From positions 1,540,250 to 1,604,249 of the forward strand of contig CM039211.1 of assembly GCA_008360975.2 (NCBI GenBank): 64,000 nucleotides of DNA, given 5' to 3'. Made by a program: the position numbers and the translations under genes. The stretch comes from Lichenostomus cassidix (Eukaryota; Chordata; Aves; Passeriformes; Meliphagidae). The notes below the pieces were generated by a model, which worked only from the letters and a program-made list of their open reading frames with translations, did no database searches and was not told the DNA's origin. This document shows, piece by piece, positions 40,005 to 51,165 of this stretch (positions within the stretch are counted from its first letter, which is position 1; every line of letters starts with the position of its first letter).

Positions 40005-40195
40005 AAGGGCCTTTGGGCACCGTCATGTCCCGCCTCACAGAGCCAGGGCCCTGACACAAGGCGCCCGTGTCACCAAGGGCCACCCGCGGCCATCCTGCCA
40101 CAGCACAGCCACTGCAGGTGGCGTGGAGCAGCCCCGGGACTCGTGGGCTTCCAGCCCCTTGTTCTGACCCAGCTGTGCAAATTATCCGAAATGCC
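40005..40195 (-). other. GC-rich leader upstream of ORF A
   Basis: GC-rich segment between the direct repeat and ORF A, present only in copy A apart from its first ~38 bases (40,005-40,042), which are shared with copy B. If the direct repeat is an LTR, this is where a primer-binding site should be. The bases immediately after the repeat on the minus strand ('ggcatttcggataattt') do not start with TGG or match a tRNA 3' end I know. Confidence 0.45.
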
Positions 40196-40731
40196 TGTGA
40201 GAAACAGCTCACTTTTCGATAGAATTGAGAGTGAACACAGTCTTGGAAGCAAAAAGGGTTGATTTGTATCAACAGGCCAACTGGGCCAGTGTGTTTCTCT
40301 CGCCCAGAGGTGAGCACACACCCCCTCGGTCCAAATGGCAACAATTTGTCACTTTTCCCGGCCGGGGGCAGTCCCTGTCCCTGTTGCCATTGCAAGGCAC
40401 TCAGGAACTCACAGTGTCTCCCCACTGCCTCCTTCTCTTTCCCCTCTCCTCTCCTCCGTCTTCCTTTCTCTGTGCTGCATTCAGCCCTGCTAATCTAAGG
40501 GTTCCCAACATCACTGAACAGGTGCAATGAACAGATTGAACAAACCCCATCACAACCACAGATTAAACAACTGAAAACCAGAATTAACAATTTCCCTGGT
40601 TTTACTCTCTAATCCTTTTGGTCTGTAATAAAATGTTCTTTGATCCCTCAAAGGCCTGTGCCTGAAGTGAGGTGCAAAGGAGACAATGTGCCAAATTCAA
40701 TAGTGTGGGTTTTATTGGAGAGATAATGAGA
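40196..40731 (-). repeat. Direct repeat copy 2, LTR-like (5' side of ORF A)
   Basis: Same orientation and landmarks as 35,130-35,653. It differs by scattered substitutions and one replaced stretch around 40,465-40,500 (a 'tgctgcattcagccctgc' region against a shorter, different sequence in copy 1). On the minus strand it lies immediately upstream of the leader and ORF A, so it could supply a promoter or 5' UTR. It also ends in CTCACA. Its far end merges with the GA microsatellite that enters the assembly gap. Confidence 0.6.
40711..40716 (-). promoter_or_regulatory. Candidate poly(A) signal AATAAA
   Basis: Conserved AATAAA on the minus strand in direct repeat copy 2, matching the one at 35,634-35,639. 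The hexamer sits at the repeat's 5' end on that strand, not in the usual LTR position, which weakens the LTR reading. Confidence 0.3.
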
Positions 40732-40793
40732 GAAAGAGAGGGAAAGAAAGAAAGAGAGAGGGAAGGCGAGAAAGAGAAAGGGAAAGAGGAGAA

Positions 40794-40824
<31 letters not shown>

Positions 40825-40886
40825 AAGAGAAAGAGAAAGAGAAAGAGAAAGAGAAAAAGAGAGAGAGAAAGAGAAAGAGAGAGAGA

Positions 40887-40919
<33 letters not shown>

Positions 40920-41000
40920 AAAGAGAAAGAGAAAGAGAAAGAGAAAGAGAAAGAGAAAGAGAAAGAGAAAGAGAAAGAGAAAGAGAGAAAGAGGAAGAAA
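40732..41000. repeat. GA-rich microsatellite abutting the assembly gap
   Basis: GAAAGA/GAGAGA repeats, pure purine on the plus strand apart from one C, running straight into the N block. This mirrors the tract to the right of direct repeat copy 1. Confidence 0.9.
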
Positions 41001-41500
41001 NNNNNNNNNNNNNNNNNNNNNNNNNNNNNNNNNNNNNNNNNNNNNNNNNNNNNNNNNNNNNNNNNNNNNNNNNNNNNNNNNNNNNNNNNNNNNNNNNNNN
41101 NNNNNNNNNNNNNNNNNNNNNNNNNNNNNNNNNNNNNNNNNNNNNNNNNNNNNNNNNNNNNNNNNNNNNNNNNNNNNNNNNNNNNNNNNNNNNNNNNNNN
41201 NNNNNNNNNNNNNNNNNNNNNNNNNNNNNNNNNNNNNNNNNNNNNNNNNNNNNNNNNNNNNNNNNNNNNNNNNNNNNNNNNNNNNNNNNNNNNNNNNNNN
41301 NNNNNNNNNNNNNNNNNNNNNNNNNNNNNNNNNNNNNNNNNNNNNNNNNNNNNNNNNNNNNNNNNNNNNNNNNNNNNNNNNNNNNNNNNNNNNNNNNNNN
41401 NNNNNNNNNNNNNNNNNNNNNNNNNNNNNNNNNNNNNNNNNNNNNNNNNNNNNNNNNNNNNNNNNNNNNNNNNNNNNNNNNNNNNNNNNNNNNNNNNNNN
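41001..41500. other. Assembly gap (500 N)
   Basis: Exactly 500 N, the usual placeholder for a gap of unknown size. The left edge lies in purine simple repeat and the right edge in non-repetitive sequence. A frame of 288-305 residues drawn across it is meaningless. Missing material could include the rest of the simple-repeat tract or more copies of the cassette. Confidence 0.98.
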
Positions 41501-42799
41501 TATGGCAGCTCTGTATCAAAAGGAAAACAAGTGCATAGGTTTAGTAATTAGCAGATTGCATCAGAGAGAGGGAAAGTAGCAACTTATTGCAAAAGCTGGC
41601 TGAAAAACAAGACCATAGCTCCCGCTTGATACGGTATCAGTGCAAATTGCAATTGGAAAATAACTTCATAAAGGGTTTATTTTCTCAGAAAAGGGTTTGG
41701 GATTTTTTTCTAGAAGAAAAATAACCCCCAAACCACAAGAACTTCTAGGAAAGGCAGAAGACTGAGTATGTTTTGTCCACCAGCTTGAATCTTCCTGAGG
41801 GACAAAAATAGCCTTTAAACAAGCAGTGTCCTCCACCCTTGGGTGAACCATCAGGAGCACTTTCCACTGCTCACCTCCTGATTACGCTCTAGCATAAAAA
41901 ATACTGCTTGGGAAGCAAATGTGGCAAAGGGGACAGGATGTAAAGCAGACTCCCAAGGCAGGGGGGACAATCTGTGAAACAGACAGAGCTTTCCTCATGA
42001 CCAGGAAGTTCTGATGCTGTTCTGTGGTCTGGATTTGGCAAAGGGTTGTGGTGTGAGGAGGAGCAGATGGAAGCATCCATCCCCTCTTTTCCACCTTTTT
42101 TAAAGTGAGCTTTCCCCAGTTGGTTTGGGCTGGTTAACCTCTTGTTTACAAGAGGACTCTGCAGCTTTGCCTGCTCAGTTTGGGTAATACCCATCCATCA
42201 AGCACTTATGACTGATTTTCTATGGTTAGAGCTATTTGTCATGATTATTCACCAATTTCTAGGGCAGAATGCAGTGAATCACCTCTAACAGCAAATATTT
42301 CTTTAAGAGGCTTGGGGTGTAAACCAAGACCTGTTTGACACGCTCAGGTTAAGCCTCTGTGCTGGTAAAGCTGATAGATGAGTCCTCAGAGAAGGTCACA
42401 GATCCCTGCCCCTCCTTCAGGAGCTGTGACTGTGATTGATAACTGAGTCAGTGTTATGCTAAAGAGTCACCGTGGCTACAGGCCTTGGCTCAGAGAGCTC
42501 ATCCATCACTGGCTAGGAGCATTTTGCTATCTATCTATGGGTGCTTGAATGCAAAATATTCTTGGCTTCATTGCCTCACAGGGGATCCCTGGGTAATTCT
42601 GGCTGCAGCCAAAGGCAGGCAGTGACTCTTATTGTCAGAAATTGATTGATGCTTGCCTAACAGAGTCACAGCTGGGTGAGGGAAGTTCTGGAAAAGTTCC
42701 TAAGGAGAAAGCACCTAAAAAGCATCATCAAGAAGACAGGATCAGTGGTTAAAGAAGGTGACTGAAATCAGCAGGAGTATTCTCCATCCACCTGTGACT
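41501..42799. other. Unique-looking sequence right of the gap, no gene recognised
   Basis: About 1.3 kb of ordinary sequence. The longest frame is 101 residues (minus, 41,889-42,194), with no motif. Confidence 0.5.
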
Positions 42800-42962
42800 G
42801 AAAAGCTGGAAACAGATGGTCAGGGTCCATCCCTGGCAATGCTCATGTCACAGAACATCATGATCTAGTGGGGGACATCCCTGCCCATGGCATGGGGGTT
42901 GGAAATAGGTTATCTGAGTGGTCCCTGCCAACACAAAATGTTCTCTGATTTTATGACAATTT
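42800..42962 (+). mobile_element. CR1 LINE 3' end fragment (sense)
   Basis: Contains 'gggggacatccctgcccatggcatgggggttggaa', then 'ggtccctgccaacac' and a decayed terminal 'ttctctgattttatga', in the order of an avian CR1 3' end. More diverged than the copy at 32,845. Confidence 0.8.
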
Positions 42963-45900
42963 TCTCCATCCTCCTCTCTTGCTATGAGGGATGATGCTTC
43001 AATTCACAGCTGCCAAATATCAGGTAGTCTTATGTTTTGCCAAACCATGGGCAGGGGGTGATCCCTCAGGAATAAGGAAAGGCAAAAAACAAACTCTGAT
43101 CCTCTGTTCTGTACCTCCGCTGCTGAGGCTGGTGGTCAAAGGCTACACATTTTCTCTGGAATAACCACTGAGAAAAGGGCTGATTTTTGTACAGATAAAC
43201 AGCAGTTTCTCTGAAGCATTTATGTGTCCTGTCCCTGCTCATTGGCAAGCACTTTGGCTTGACAGAAGCAGGCCCTGATGAGATGCTGAAACACATCCAT
43301 AAATGCCTTCTTTGCTGAGTAAATATTTCTTTTGGACACTGATGCAGCAATAGGATGGGTCCCATCTGTGATACCAGCCTTGCTTGTGCACGGGCAAGTA
43401 TAAGTGTAATCCAAGTAATCCAAGCCTTTGACAGGGACTCAATCTTTTTAAATTCACACAATGCCTGGAAACAAGGAAATCTGCATGCCAGACCAGCCAT
43501 CCCAGAGTTTTCTGGAAGTCCCCATGTTCCAGCCCCAAAAAGTTAATTTTCTTTTGCCCCTTCAGTGTCTCTTCCATGTTGTAACATGACCTGCATGCAT
43601 ATTCCCTCCATTTTACCTTTTTATTTCTCTGTTCCTTTGCCTATTCCTTTTCTCTGTTCCTTTTCCTATCTGGAATATCCCAGATATTACCCAGTTTATT
43701 ACCAGGAAACCAGCAGGTGTCTGACAGATGGCAATTTGCCTGGTATTAATTGCTGGGAAACTGCTCACTCAGAGATCTTATCCTTTCGTTTTCTACCCCT
43801 TATACTAATTGGCATTCATGAAAGGTGATAAGGGGAGAATAATAATTAGATATAGACAGAGCATTTTGACTGATGCAATCTGCACAGCAAATGGCTGAGC
43901 AGCAGCAATCAGAACTGCACAGGAGCTGGCAGGAAGCTTTGCACAGAGGTTGGTGCATCACATTCAGAGAGGGAGCTGCTGGATTACTGTATACCTTCCC
44001 AGAGACTGGATATCCAAGAAAGGTATCGCTTTGGAAGGGATTAATTAGTCCATTCTCCAGCACCTTTGGGAGAGGGAAACCCCCAGAGGCCTTGAAGGAA
44101 ATTAGGCAGGCCATTCCTGGAGGCAGTGATGAGGTTTTAGCAGGACAGCATCACAGCTCCCAGCGTTTTCTCCCGAGAGGAGCAACCCTGACATGCCCTG
44201 GGTGCTGTTTTGGCACTGGCTTTGCATGAGCTCTGCAGGGGCCAGCCCAGGAACCTGCCCTGGGCTGTGCCCACGGTCCCTGCCTGGCAATCCCCAGTGG
44301 TGTTTCCATCCCAAAAAAGCCAGTTTCACAATCCCTGGCACACATGTGCTCTGCTCACGCGAGTCAAGGGAGAGCCCAGCCGGGCAGGGTGACAGAAAAT
44401 GAACAGATGGAGCTGTTCAGGAAAAGGAATGCTTCCCAACGAGAGCCATCAGGAATATTTATTTTATGAGCAAAGATTAATATCTTTAATTTGTTATGGA
44501 AAAAATGCAGAAGTATTGTTGCGTTGGGTAACTGCTTCAGACCTGCCTGGTGTGATGAATGCATGATGAATAAATATCTGGGACTAGGCTGGCCAGGCAA
44601 GAGAAGGTTCCTGAATGCTGACCACTGGGATTTTAATGAAAATGGAAGTAGCATGGGTTTAAAAGGCAACAACAATGTGAAAGTGGGACAGATTCCAGGT
44701 CTGCAAGCTGAGGGATCTGTGGAAAGGCTGCCCCAGGTTTGTGAGCACTCCTCGACACTTTCAAATCAGCATCCTTTTTTTATACTCACACCCCTTTTGT
44801 TGTGGCTTTCTGTGGCTCATTCGCTGAGCAGCATCGCTGACAGGAACAACAGACCCGAAAAATTCAAAGCCAGTTGTGTGGGGTTTCAGGAAAACACCAG
44901 TCCACATCCAGGAATTCTCTCCTGAGAAGGCTGGCAGCATGCCTCAGCTCATTTCAAAGCAGAGATATACAGTGTTATACACATGCTCCCATCAAAGCAG
45001 CTGACATGGTACAGGCTGGACACCAAATATCAAGACATGTTTGCAAACAAATTACAAAGGAATTAAAAAAAAAAAAAAAAAGAAAAGAAAGGAAAAAAAG
45101 AAAAAACTATCTTTGAATTAAACACATGACCATTTGAAAGCAAATGAAGGGATAATGTTCACCTAGCTATTGCTCTCCAGAGAAATATATACTTAGGGAT
45201 GATAAGAACCCTTCACCTTCTTTCTTTAGCTGGTTTTTTTTCCTCCCCTCTTTGCAGCCTTGAATCTGATGTGAGGAGCTGCTCTGAAGTCTGTAGTCAT
45301 AGGCTCACTGCCAAAACAAGCAAGCAGTATGTTCACAAGATGTTATAATCAGCTGCAACAAGCAACCAATTTTTCTTGCAGCAATTGGACCTAACAGAGG
45401 AGGAGGAGATGACTTCCTTTGTTCCTCCTTATTTGTTTTTAGTGTTCCTTTTTGTCCTTATTTGTTTTTCTTCCATGAAAATGTATTCCATGCACTGCTA
45501 AAACTTAATAATTCTTTTTGGTTTTGGTTTTTTTTTTTTTTTTTTGCAAAATTGACCTGTATAGGAAAAATGCCTGTACTTCTTGAGACCATGTGCTGCA
45601 GAAATACCTGCTTGGGTCTGTCGCCTGTGTAGAATTTCTTATGAGATGAGGACTTTTCTACTTGGTGAACCCTAACTTTGGGTCATATTTCATGCAGTAG
45701 CCTCTGGAGGGCTCATTCACTCTCCAAGGAGATGGTAAAAGTCACATGGCTACTACTGCAAAACAAATCAAATCAAAACAAAACAAAAGTTTGAAGAGAA
45801 TTTAATAGTCCATCAGATAATGAAATCCTACATCTGTGTGTGGTCCTGAGCTGTGGAAGAGCCCAAAGTCTGACCTCTGCTATCTTAAAGGATTTAAAAT

Positions 45901-46222
45901 TAAAACAGGCAGAAGAGAAATTCACAGTGAAACAGATAGATGTGGAGATATGCAGTTCCTTTCAGGAGAAATAAATCCATTTGCTTAGCTCCTTGTGACA
46001 TCTCCATTTGGTCCCAGAATTTTCTACCTTCTTCTTGCCTGGAGTTCAGCCTCACTTCTTCTGCATAGACACATTTGAGCAGTAGAGGAACCACTGCTAG
46101 AAATACTGAATGATTTACTGAAAGATTACTGAAACCCAGTGGTGTTGGTGCATTTGAAGCTTCTGATCTGAGTGCTCTTCCACCTTTTTTTGTGGAAGCT
46201 CCAGGTAGTACACATGAACCTT
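42963..46222. other. Gene-poor sequence, no gene recognised
   Basis: Contains A-rich (45,066-45,105) and T-rich (45,519-45,545) runs. Frames of up to 144 residues (43,066-43,500 minus; 44,491-44,925 plus) overlap shadows on other frames and show no domain. Confidence 0.45.
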
Positions 46223-46480
46223 CTAGCCAAATGTCTGTGCTTGGCCTTTCTGAATTCCTACTTCTTCCCATGAAAAAGAAGGCCATGGGAAGAGAGAAAA
46301 GCTTTTAGGCTTCTTTCCAGAAGGTTTCTTCTGCTCAGGATGTGCCTTCAGGGCCAAGATGTAAGTGGCAAGGCTTGCTCTCCTGACAGCATCAATGGAA
46401 ACTCGAGGAAGGTCAGGTTTTTTCCCTTCCTGCTCATTCTTTATTGAATTCACTCGTTTGCTTGGACAAGAACGAGCCAT
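46223..46480 (-). CDS. Possible exon: small Lys/Pro/Ser-rich frame
   Basis: An 85-codon ATG-initiated frame; without the ATG it is open from about 46,547. It reads M-A-R-S-C-P-S-K-R early, then a basic Lys/Glu stretch, a hydrophobic-alternating segment (I-D-A-V-R-R-A-S-L-A-T-Y-I-L-A-L), and a second Lys/Pro-rich stretch before a Trp/Phe/Ser end. The middle is more protein-like than neighbouring chance frames. A weak acceptor-like 'ctgcacacag' lies about 12 bases upstream of the ATG. I know no family that matches and see no good donor. Position -3 of the ATG is T, so initiation context is poor. It is probably chance. Confidence 0.15.
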   Translation of the reverse strand: MARSCPSKRVNSIKNEQEGKKPDLPRVSIDAVRRASLATYILALKAHPEQKKPSGKKPKSFSLFPWPSFSWEEVGIQKGQAQTFG

Positions 46481-47409
46481 CGATCTCTTCTGTGTGCAGT
46501 AGTATGAGGATTTGATTTTATTCCAGACCTCAAGCCACAGAAAAATCTAAACATTAAGAGTGCCCAAGACCTTACAGAGAGAAGATTTATATATAACCCT
46601 GTATTTACTATTTCAGACACACAGTGCTTCAGAGTTGGTTTCTTCTCCAGCTCGGCTCAGTCTTTAACTTAAACAGAGTTTTCAAAGAGCCTGGCTCCTG
46701 GCCTAATGCTAGAGCAGGGGAAATGAGATGATCACAGCAGTAATAATTTGTATGTTGGACTTCAAGTCAGATGTGGTTGTTCTATTCTCAGTTTATCTGT
46801 CCATATGGACTTTCAAAAAAGCAGAAAGCAGTGTGGTAACAATTTGCTTGAAAAGGCCCCTGATTTCTTAGTTAGAAGGTTTTAAGGGGTCTGTTCAACT
46901 TTCATTTAAAAGAAGAAAAAAAATAAAAATTTGCCAACCAGTGTAATGTTAATCACCTCTGACTGGATGTTGTATTGGTGGCGTAGCCAGGCACATGCCT
47001 GAGTTGTCAGCTTCAGTTTTCTCTCAATTCCCTTTTGATTGCACAAGTCAGGACCAATCCTCACTGCAGCTGTGCTGGCAGCAGCAGGCTTTTCAGGAAA
47101 ATCCTCCATTCTGCGTGACACAAGGATCATGACATGGAAATACCTTTGCCAGGTGAATTTTCAGCCCTTTCTCCCATCCTGTGCCCAGCTCAGGGTGCAG
47201 GTGCTGGGGAAGGAGCCAGGATGTGGGATGGGGCTGGGACAGTGCCTGGCCAACAGTGCTAGGAGATGCAGATTTATTCCTCCTCCCTCACAAGACCTGC
47301 AGGGAGGAGTTTATCCACTTTAAAAGAGGAAAAAGGCCTTGGTCCTGCGTGGTTTTGATTTGTCAGACTCAAAAAGAGTTGGCTTTTCTAGGTTGCTCCA
47401 CTTGAGCCT
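46481..47409. other. Gene-poor sequence, no gene recognised
   Basis: About 0.9 kb of non-repetitive sequence with short frames only, up to 94 residues at 47,039-47,323. Confidence 0.45.
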
Positions 47410-47515
47410 CTGGATCACAGAGTATTCTGAGTTGGAACCCAAAAGGAAAGCATCATCAAGTCCAGCTCTGAAGTGAATGGCTCACACCATGCTCTGACCA
47501 ACTCAGGTAATCTGA
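47410..47515 (-). mobile_element. CR1 LINE 3' end fragment (antisense)
   Basis: Short piece with 'ggatcacagagtattctgag', 'ttggaaccca', 'catcatcaagtccagctct' and 'gtgaatggctcacac', the reverse complement of a CR1 3' end. Confidence 0.75.
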
Positions 47516-47561
47516 AAGACCTTGAAAGAGAAACCAAGAGTAGCTGACCAATCAAGACACA

Positions 47562-47665
47562 GTAATTCACTCCTCTATGCCACTCTTTTGATTTTCAGCT
47601 ATGAAAACACATTATAATTCACTGCTTTACACAACTCTCTCGATTTTCAACTATGAAAACACATT
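47562..47665. repeat. Two-copy tandem repeat, 52-bp period
   Basis: A unit starting 'taattcact' and containing 'gattttca[ga]ctatgaaaac' followed by 'acatt' occurs at 47,562-47,613 and again at 47,614-47,665. The second halves are near-identical; the first halves have several substitutions. Confidence 0.75.
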
Positions 47666-48568
47666 GAATTGGCAGAATTTACCAAAATTTCCTTTAATTT
47701 TCCTGATCGAGAAATTTAATAAAACTGTAATTCTGATTTGTTTCTTTCCCCCCCAAATTTACTTAGGCTTTGTTCCCATGTCTTCTGTGTTCACTTTCCA
47801 CACACACTCATGCAGATCTGCTTTGCAGTCACAACCAGGCATGGAAGTTTTTGCAAGATCTAGGCCTGCAGGAAGGTTAATAATATTTTTTTAAAATCCT
47901 GATCACACACTGGTTTTCAACTTTTTGTGGATAATCCTTGTTTCTAGAGGTATTTCACTCTCAGAAACTATTTGATATCCAGAGGTCATTTCCCCACTTT
48001 GTAATTATGTTTCCAGAGGAATTATTGAGAATCCATTAAAATTCATAACTTTTTTTTAATTGGGATATTGATGAAAAAAAAAACTTGGGAAGCAATTTTA
48101 AAACATATCCAGTATCCTACTGTTTCTTTCTTACATAGATATTCTATGGAACAGAAATTGCTGAGTCGCAAAGATGTCTTCTGACTACTACAGTTATTTG
48201 CTACAATACTGATAAGATAAAAATACAAATACATTGAGGCAGCATGAAAAGAATAGTGAAAAAATTTAGTGATGATTTTGCCCCATGTTGTGGTTTCACT
48301 GATACCTGCACAAATTGCTGAACAGCTGCACCAGGATCCTCTTAAAGAGAGTTTTTTTCCCCTACATCAGTGAAACTGAAGGTACAAGACTGAAGTTCAG
48401 ATTCCCTGTGAAGGAACACCTGAAATGAGTTTGGGAATCTCTCCTTTTAGCATCAGGAGCAGGGTTTGGACCTAAAAAGTACCAGCAGTCAGAGAAGCTC
48501 ATTAGGGCAGGCAATTAATGCAAAACATATTTTCTCTTTCATGCATGAAACGAAATCGCATCCATGGG

Positions 48569-48590
48569 TTTAGTACTTTAAAGTACTAAA
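48569..48590. repeat. Perfect 22-bp palindrome
   Basis: The half-site TTTAGTACTTT at 48,569-48,579 is followed directly by its exact reverse complement, with no spacer. The sequence outside loses symmetry at once. Confidence 0.85.
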
Positions 48591-51099
48591 AATAGTAGTG
48601 GCTTTGTTTTTTGCTTTTTGGTGGATAACATAATGTTCTGATTTAGTCAGTGAAGAACCTATATATTAAATGCAAATGTACAGAATATTAAGGAGAGTGG
48701 ATCAAACCCATGCTGCTTGTAAAGCTCATTTTTGGAAGCATAAAAACATGTATGTTTTACGCATAAACTTCATAAAAATGTCCTTCCTCCTCTCTTTGGC
48801 TTAGTTTTCCATACCTTTGTCTCCAAGTCTATGAAGTTTTGTCCAGATTGAAGTAAGTCTGAGATTAAACAGACCTTATGCCTCAAAAACCTTGGATGTA
48901 GGATTGTTTCATTAAAAAATATAATCATTAGGGAGTTCAACCCTTGTGCAAATAATGGATATATTGCAAGATAAACTCATTTTAACTAATCTAACTCTTC
49001 TCCGAGCTTTGCTGTTTTTTCATGTCTTTCAGTGAAAAAAAAAATGGAGGAAGCTATTTTCTTCTATATATCAACTGAGAAAGAAGATGATTGCACCTGT
49101 CTCTAAGCTTCATGGATATCTCCTTTTTCTGATGGAGTCCTATAGTTCAAAGAAATTGACTACCAGTCCCGTGAATGGCCTGTCTTCCAAAACCTTATCT
49201 TCTCTTGTAGAAGTTACTAACCCTGACAGAACAATATAACATAGAAGAAGTGAGGTTGGTACTGTTAATTTACAGGCAGTAAAGACACTGAACTAGAACC
49301 CAGTGACAAAAAAATTTCCACCCCCACTCCCTGACATTCTCTGATAAAATCCTATCAAGAAAGCAGCTGCCAATCACTTTAACACCACCCCAGGTTTAGT
49401 TCAGTATTTTTGCTGAATAATTTCAGCCTAGAGCTAGATTTTTCACTTTCCAAGTAATTTATTTTACATTTGTTACTGGTAACTGATGACATGTAACTGA
49501 TCATGTGGGGATGATTCAAGTGGGTATTTCTTCAGTGGATCAGATGACTACCCATTTTCATTCCATTTATTTCAGTGGAAGCTGTGAAAGGTGTTAATTT
49601 TGGAGGAGCCCTGGGGATTCTTTTAAGGTTTTACAGAAGAGTTGCACTTTTGCACCAACAGCAGGAGATGGAGAGCAGGGCAAGGCTTCATGTGGTCCCA
49701 CTTTTCATGGAAGGGTGCAAGTGATTCCAAGGATTTTTCCTTTTTCATTTCATCATTAGTCAGCACTGCCTCACCCATTAAAATATCAAGATTGTTTTAA
49801 AATTGAAGAGGAGCTTAAAAAATTTAGCAAATTGCTTTCCATCTGTGAACTAAACTCACAACCTCTCCTTTAAACCAAGCAGATCAGGAGTCTTCCTCAC
49901 TCGGGAAACACCAATGACTCAGAATGGTGCTTTGATCCCAAAACACAGGAAACAAAGGTGGGAGGAAGTGTTTTGCTCTTGTTCTTCTTGTTTCCTAGCC
50001 TGCCCTGGACTAGGAAGTGGGGAAATAGTGACAACAGATGTTTTAACGAGTCTGCAAAAGCTGCTCACTCCTTTCAGGAGTTTTTCCCCTCCCTCCATCT
50101 CCTGACTCTTTATGTACCTGGCAAGCTATTCCATCTCTCCACAGGCCCACTGGGCTTTGTAATACCTGAAATTCATCACACTTGGCCAGCTCACGGAATC
50201 ATATGATGAAATAAATTCTACGTGCTGAAATGTGGGGAGAAGAGGCTTAGCAATATAAGATCATGAAAAAAAAAAAAAGGAAAGCACATTTATTGGCAAG
50301 GATCAAGTGTCTGTGACATAGGAAAGGAATGAAGCATTGTAGCTGTCCAGTTTTGTACTGTTTACCATAATGATAGTCTCTGGACAGACACTTAGCTTCA
50401 TTGAAAGCTCTGGCATGATTTATCAAGTGACCACAATCTGAATAATTTCTTCTCCTATTGCTGCAATGACATTCAGACTTCACAGCTAATGCCTGTGATT
50501 TGTTATCATATGGGTGGATCTGGAAGTTTCTAAGGCTTCTTCCATCTACAATTAATTTTTCCCATTGAGACAACCTCAATCCTCCCAAACACAAACAGTT
50601 TTGCTCATAATTAATTTCAAACCCTCGAGTTTACAGATATCTTGCTGTGCATGAAGTGAAGCACAAATGTAATTGCAGGGCTGGACCTGGGCCACTGATG
50701 CCTTGCCTAAAAAATCTCTGACTTGCTGCAGAGGAGCCCAGAGCATGACCATTTTGGCCAAAGCACAAATATTTCGGCTGGGAATGTGGCTGTGATGTCC
50801 CCAGCCTCCTCCTGCTCCCCTCTCCCTCTTCCCTGCAGCTTGGATTGAGGACTGCCATGGTTTGATCTGCTGAGAAAGGGTGAGCAGGGGTAGTTGTGGT
50901 GGTATCACTCCTGAATATCTAGAAAGCAACACCCAGACCTGCTGGAAAACTGTCAGGATTTCAGCAATCAAACAGCCAGTAAGTCATGGCAGGCCCAGTA
51001 AGGGCCAAGGGCAAAAGCAGTTACTTTTTAATAACTTAATTACTTAATGAAACTCTTGATTTTGGCCAAAAAAATCTCCAAAACAAACACAACCCCCCA

Positions 51100-51165
51100 A
51101 ACCACCCCTAGATATTAAATTTCTTAATTTTTCTTAAATTAAACCACCTAGATATTAAATTTCTT
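51100..51165. repeat. Short tandem duplication, ~41-bp period
   Basis: 'aaaccacc(c)tagatatt' followed by 'aaatttctt' appears at about 51,100-51,125 and again at about 51,141-51,165, with an AT-rich filler. This suggests a local duplication. Confidence 0.7.

Noticed and set aside
39512..40054. 180-residue frame antisense to ORF A (and 183/126/114-residue frames at 38,912-39,463 and in copy B)
   Set aside because: Shadows of the GC-rich ORF; both strands are open through base composition. Their Leu/Ser/Pro/Cys-rich content has no domain.
40150..40200. Primer-binding site for an LTR retroelement after direct repeat copy 2
   Set aside because: The bases after the CA end do not begin with TGG. 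A TGG occurs later on the minus strand ('tgggtcagaacaagg'), but it does not match a tRNA 3' end I know and is about 28 bases away.
40602..41538. Frames of 288 and 305 residues crossing the gap
   Set aside because: Most of their length is undetermined N and GA repeat.
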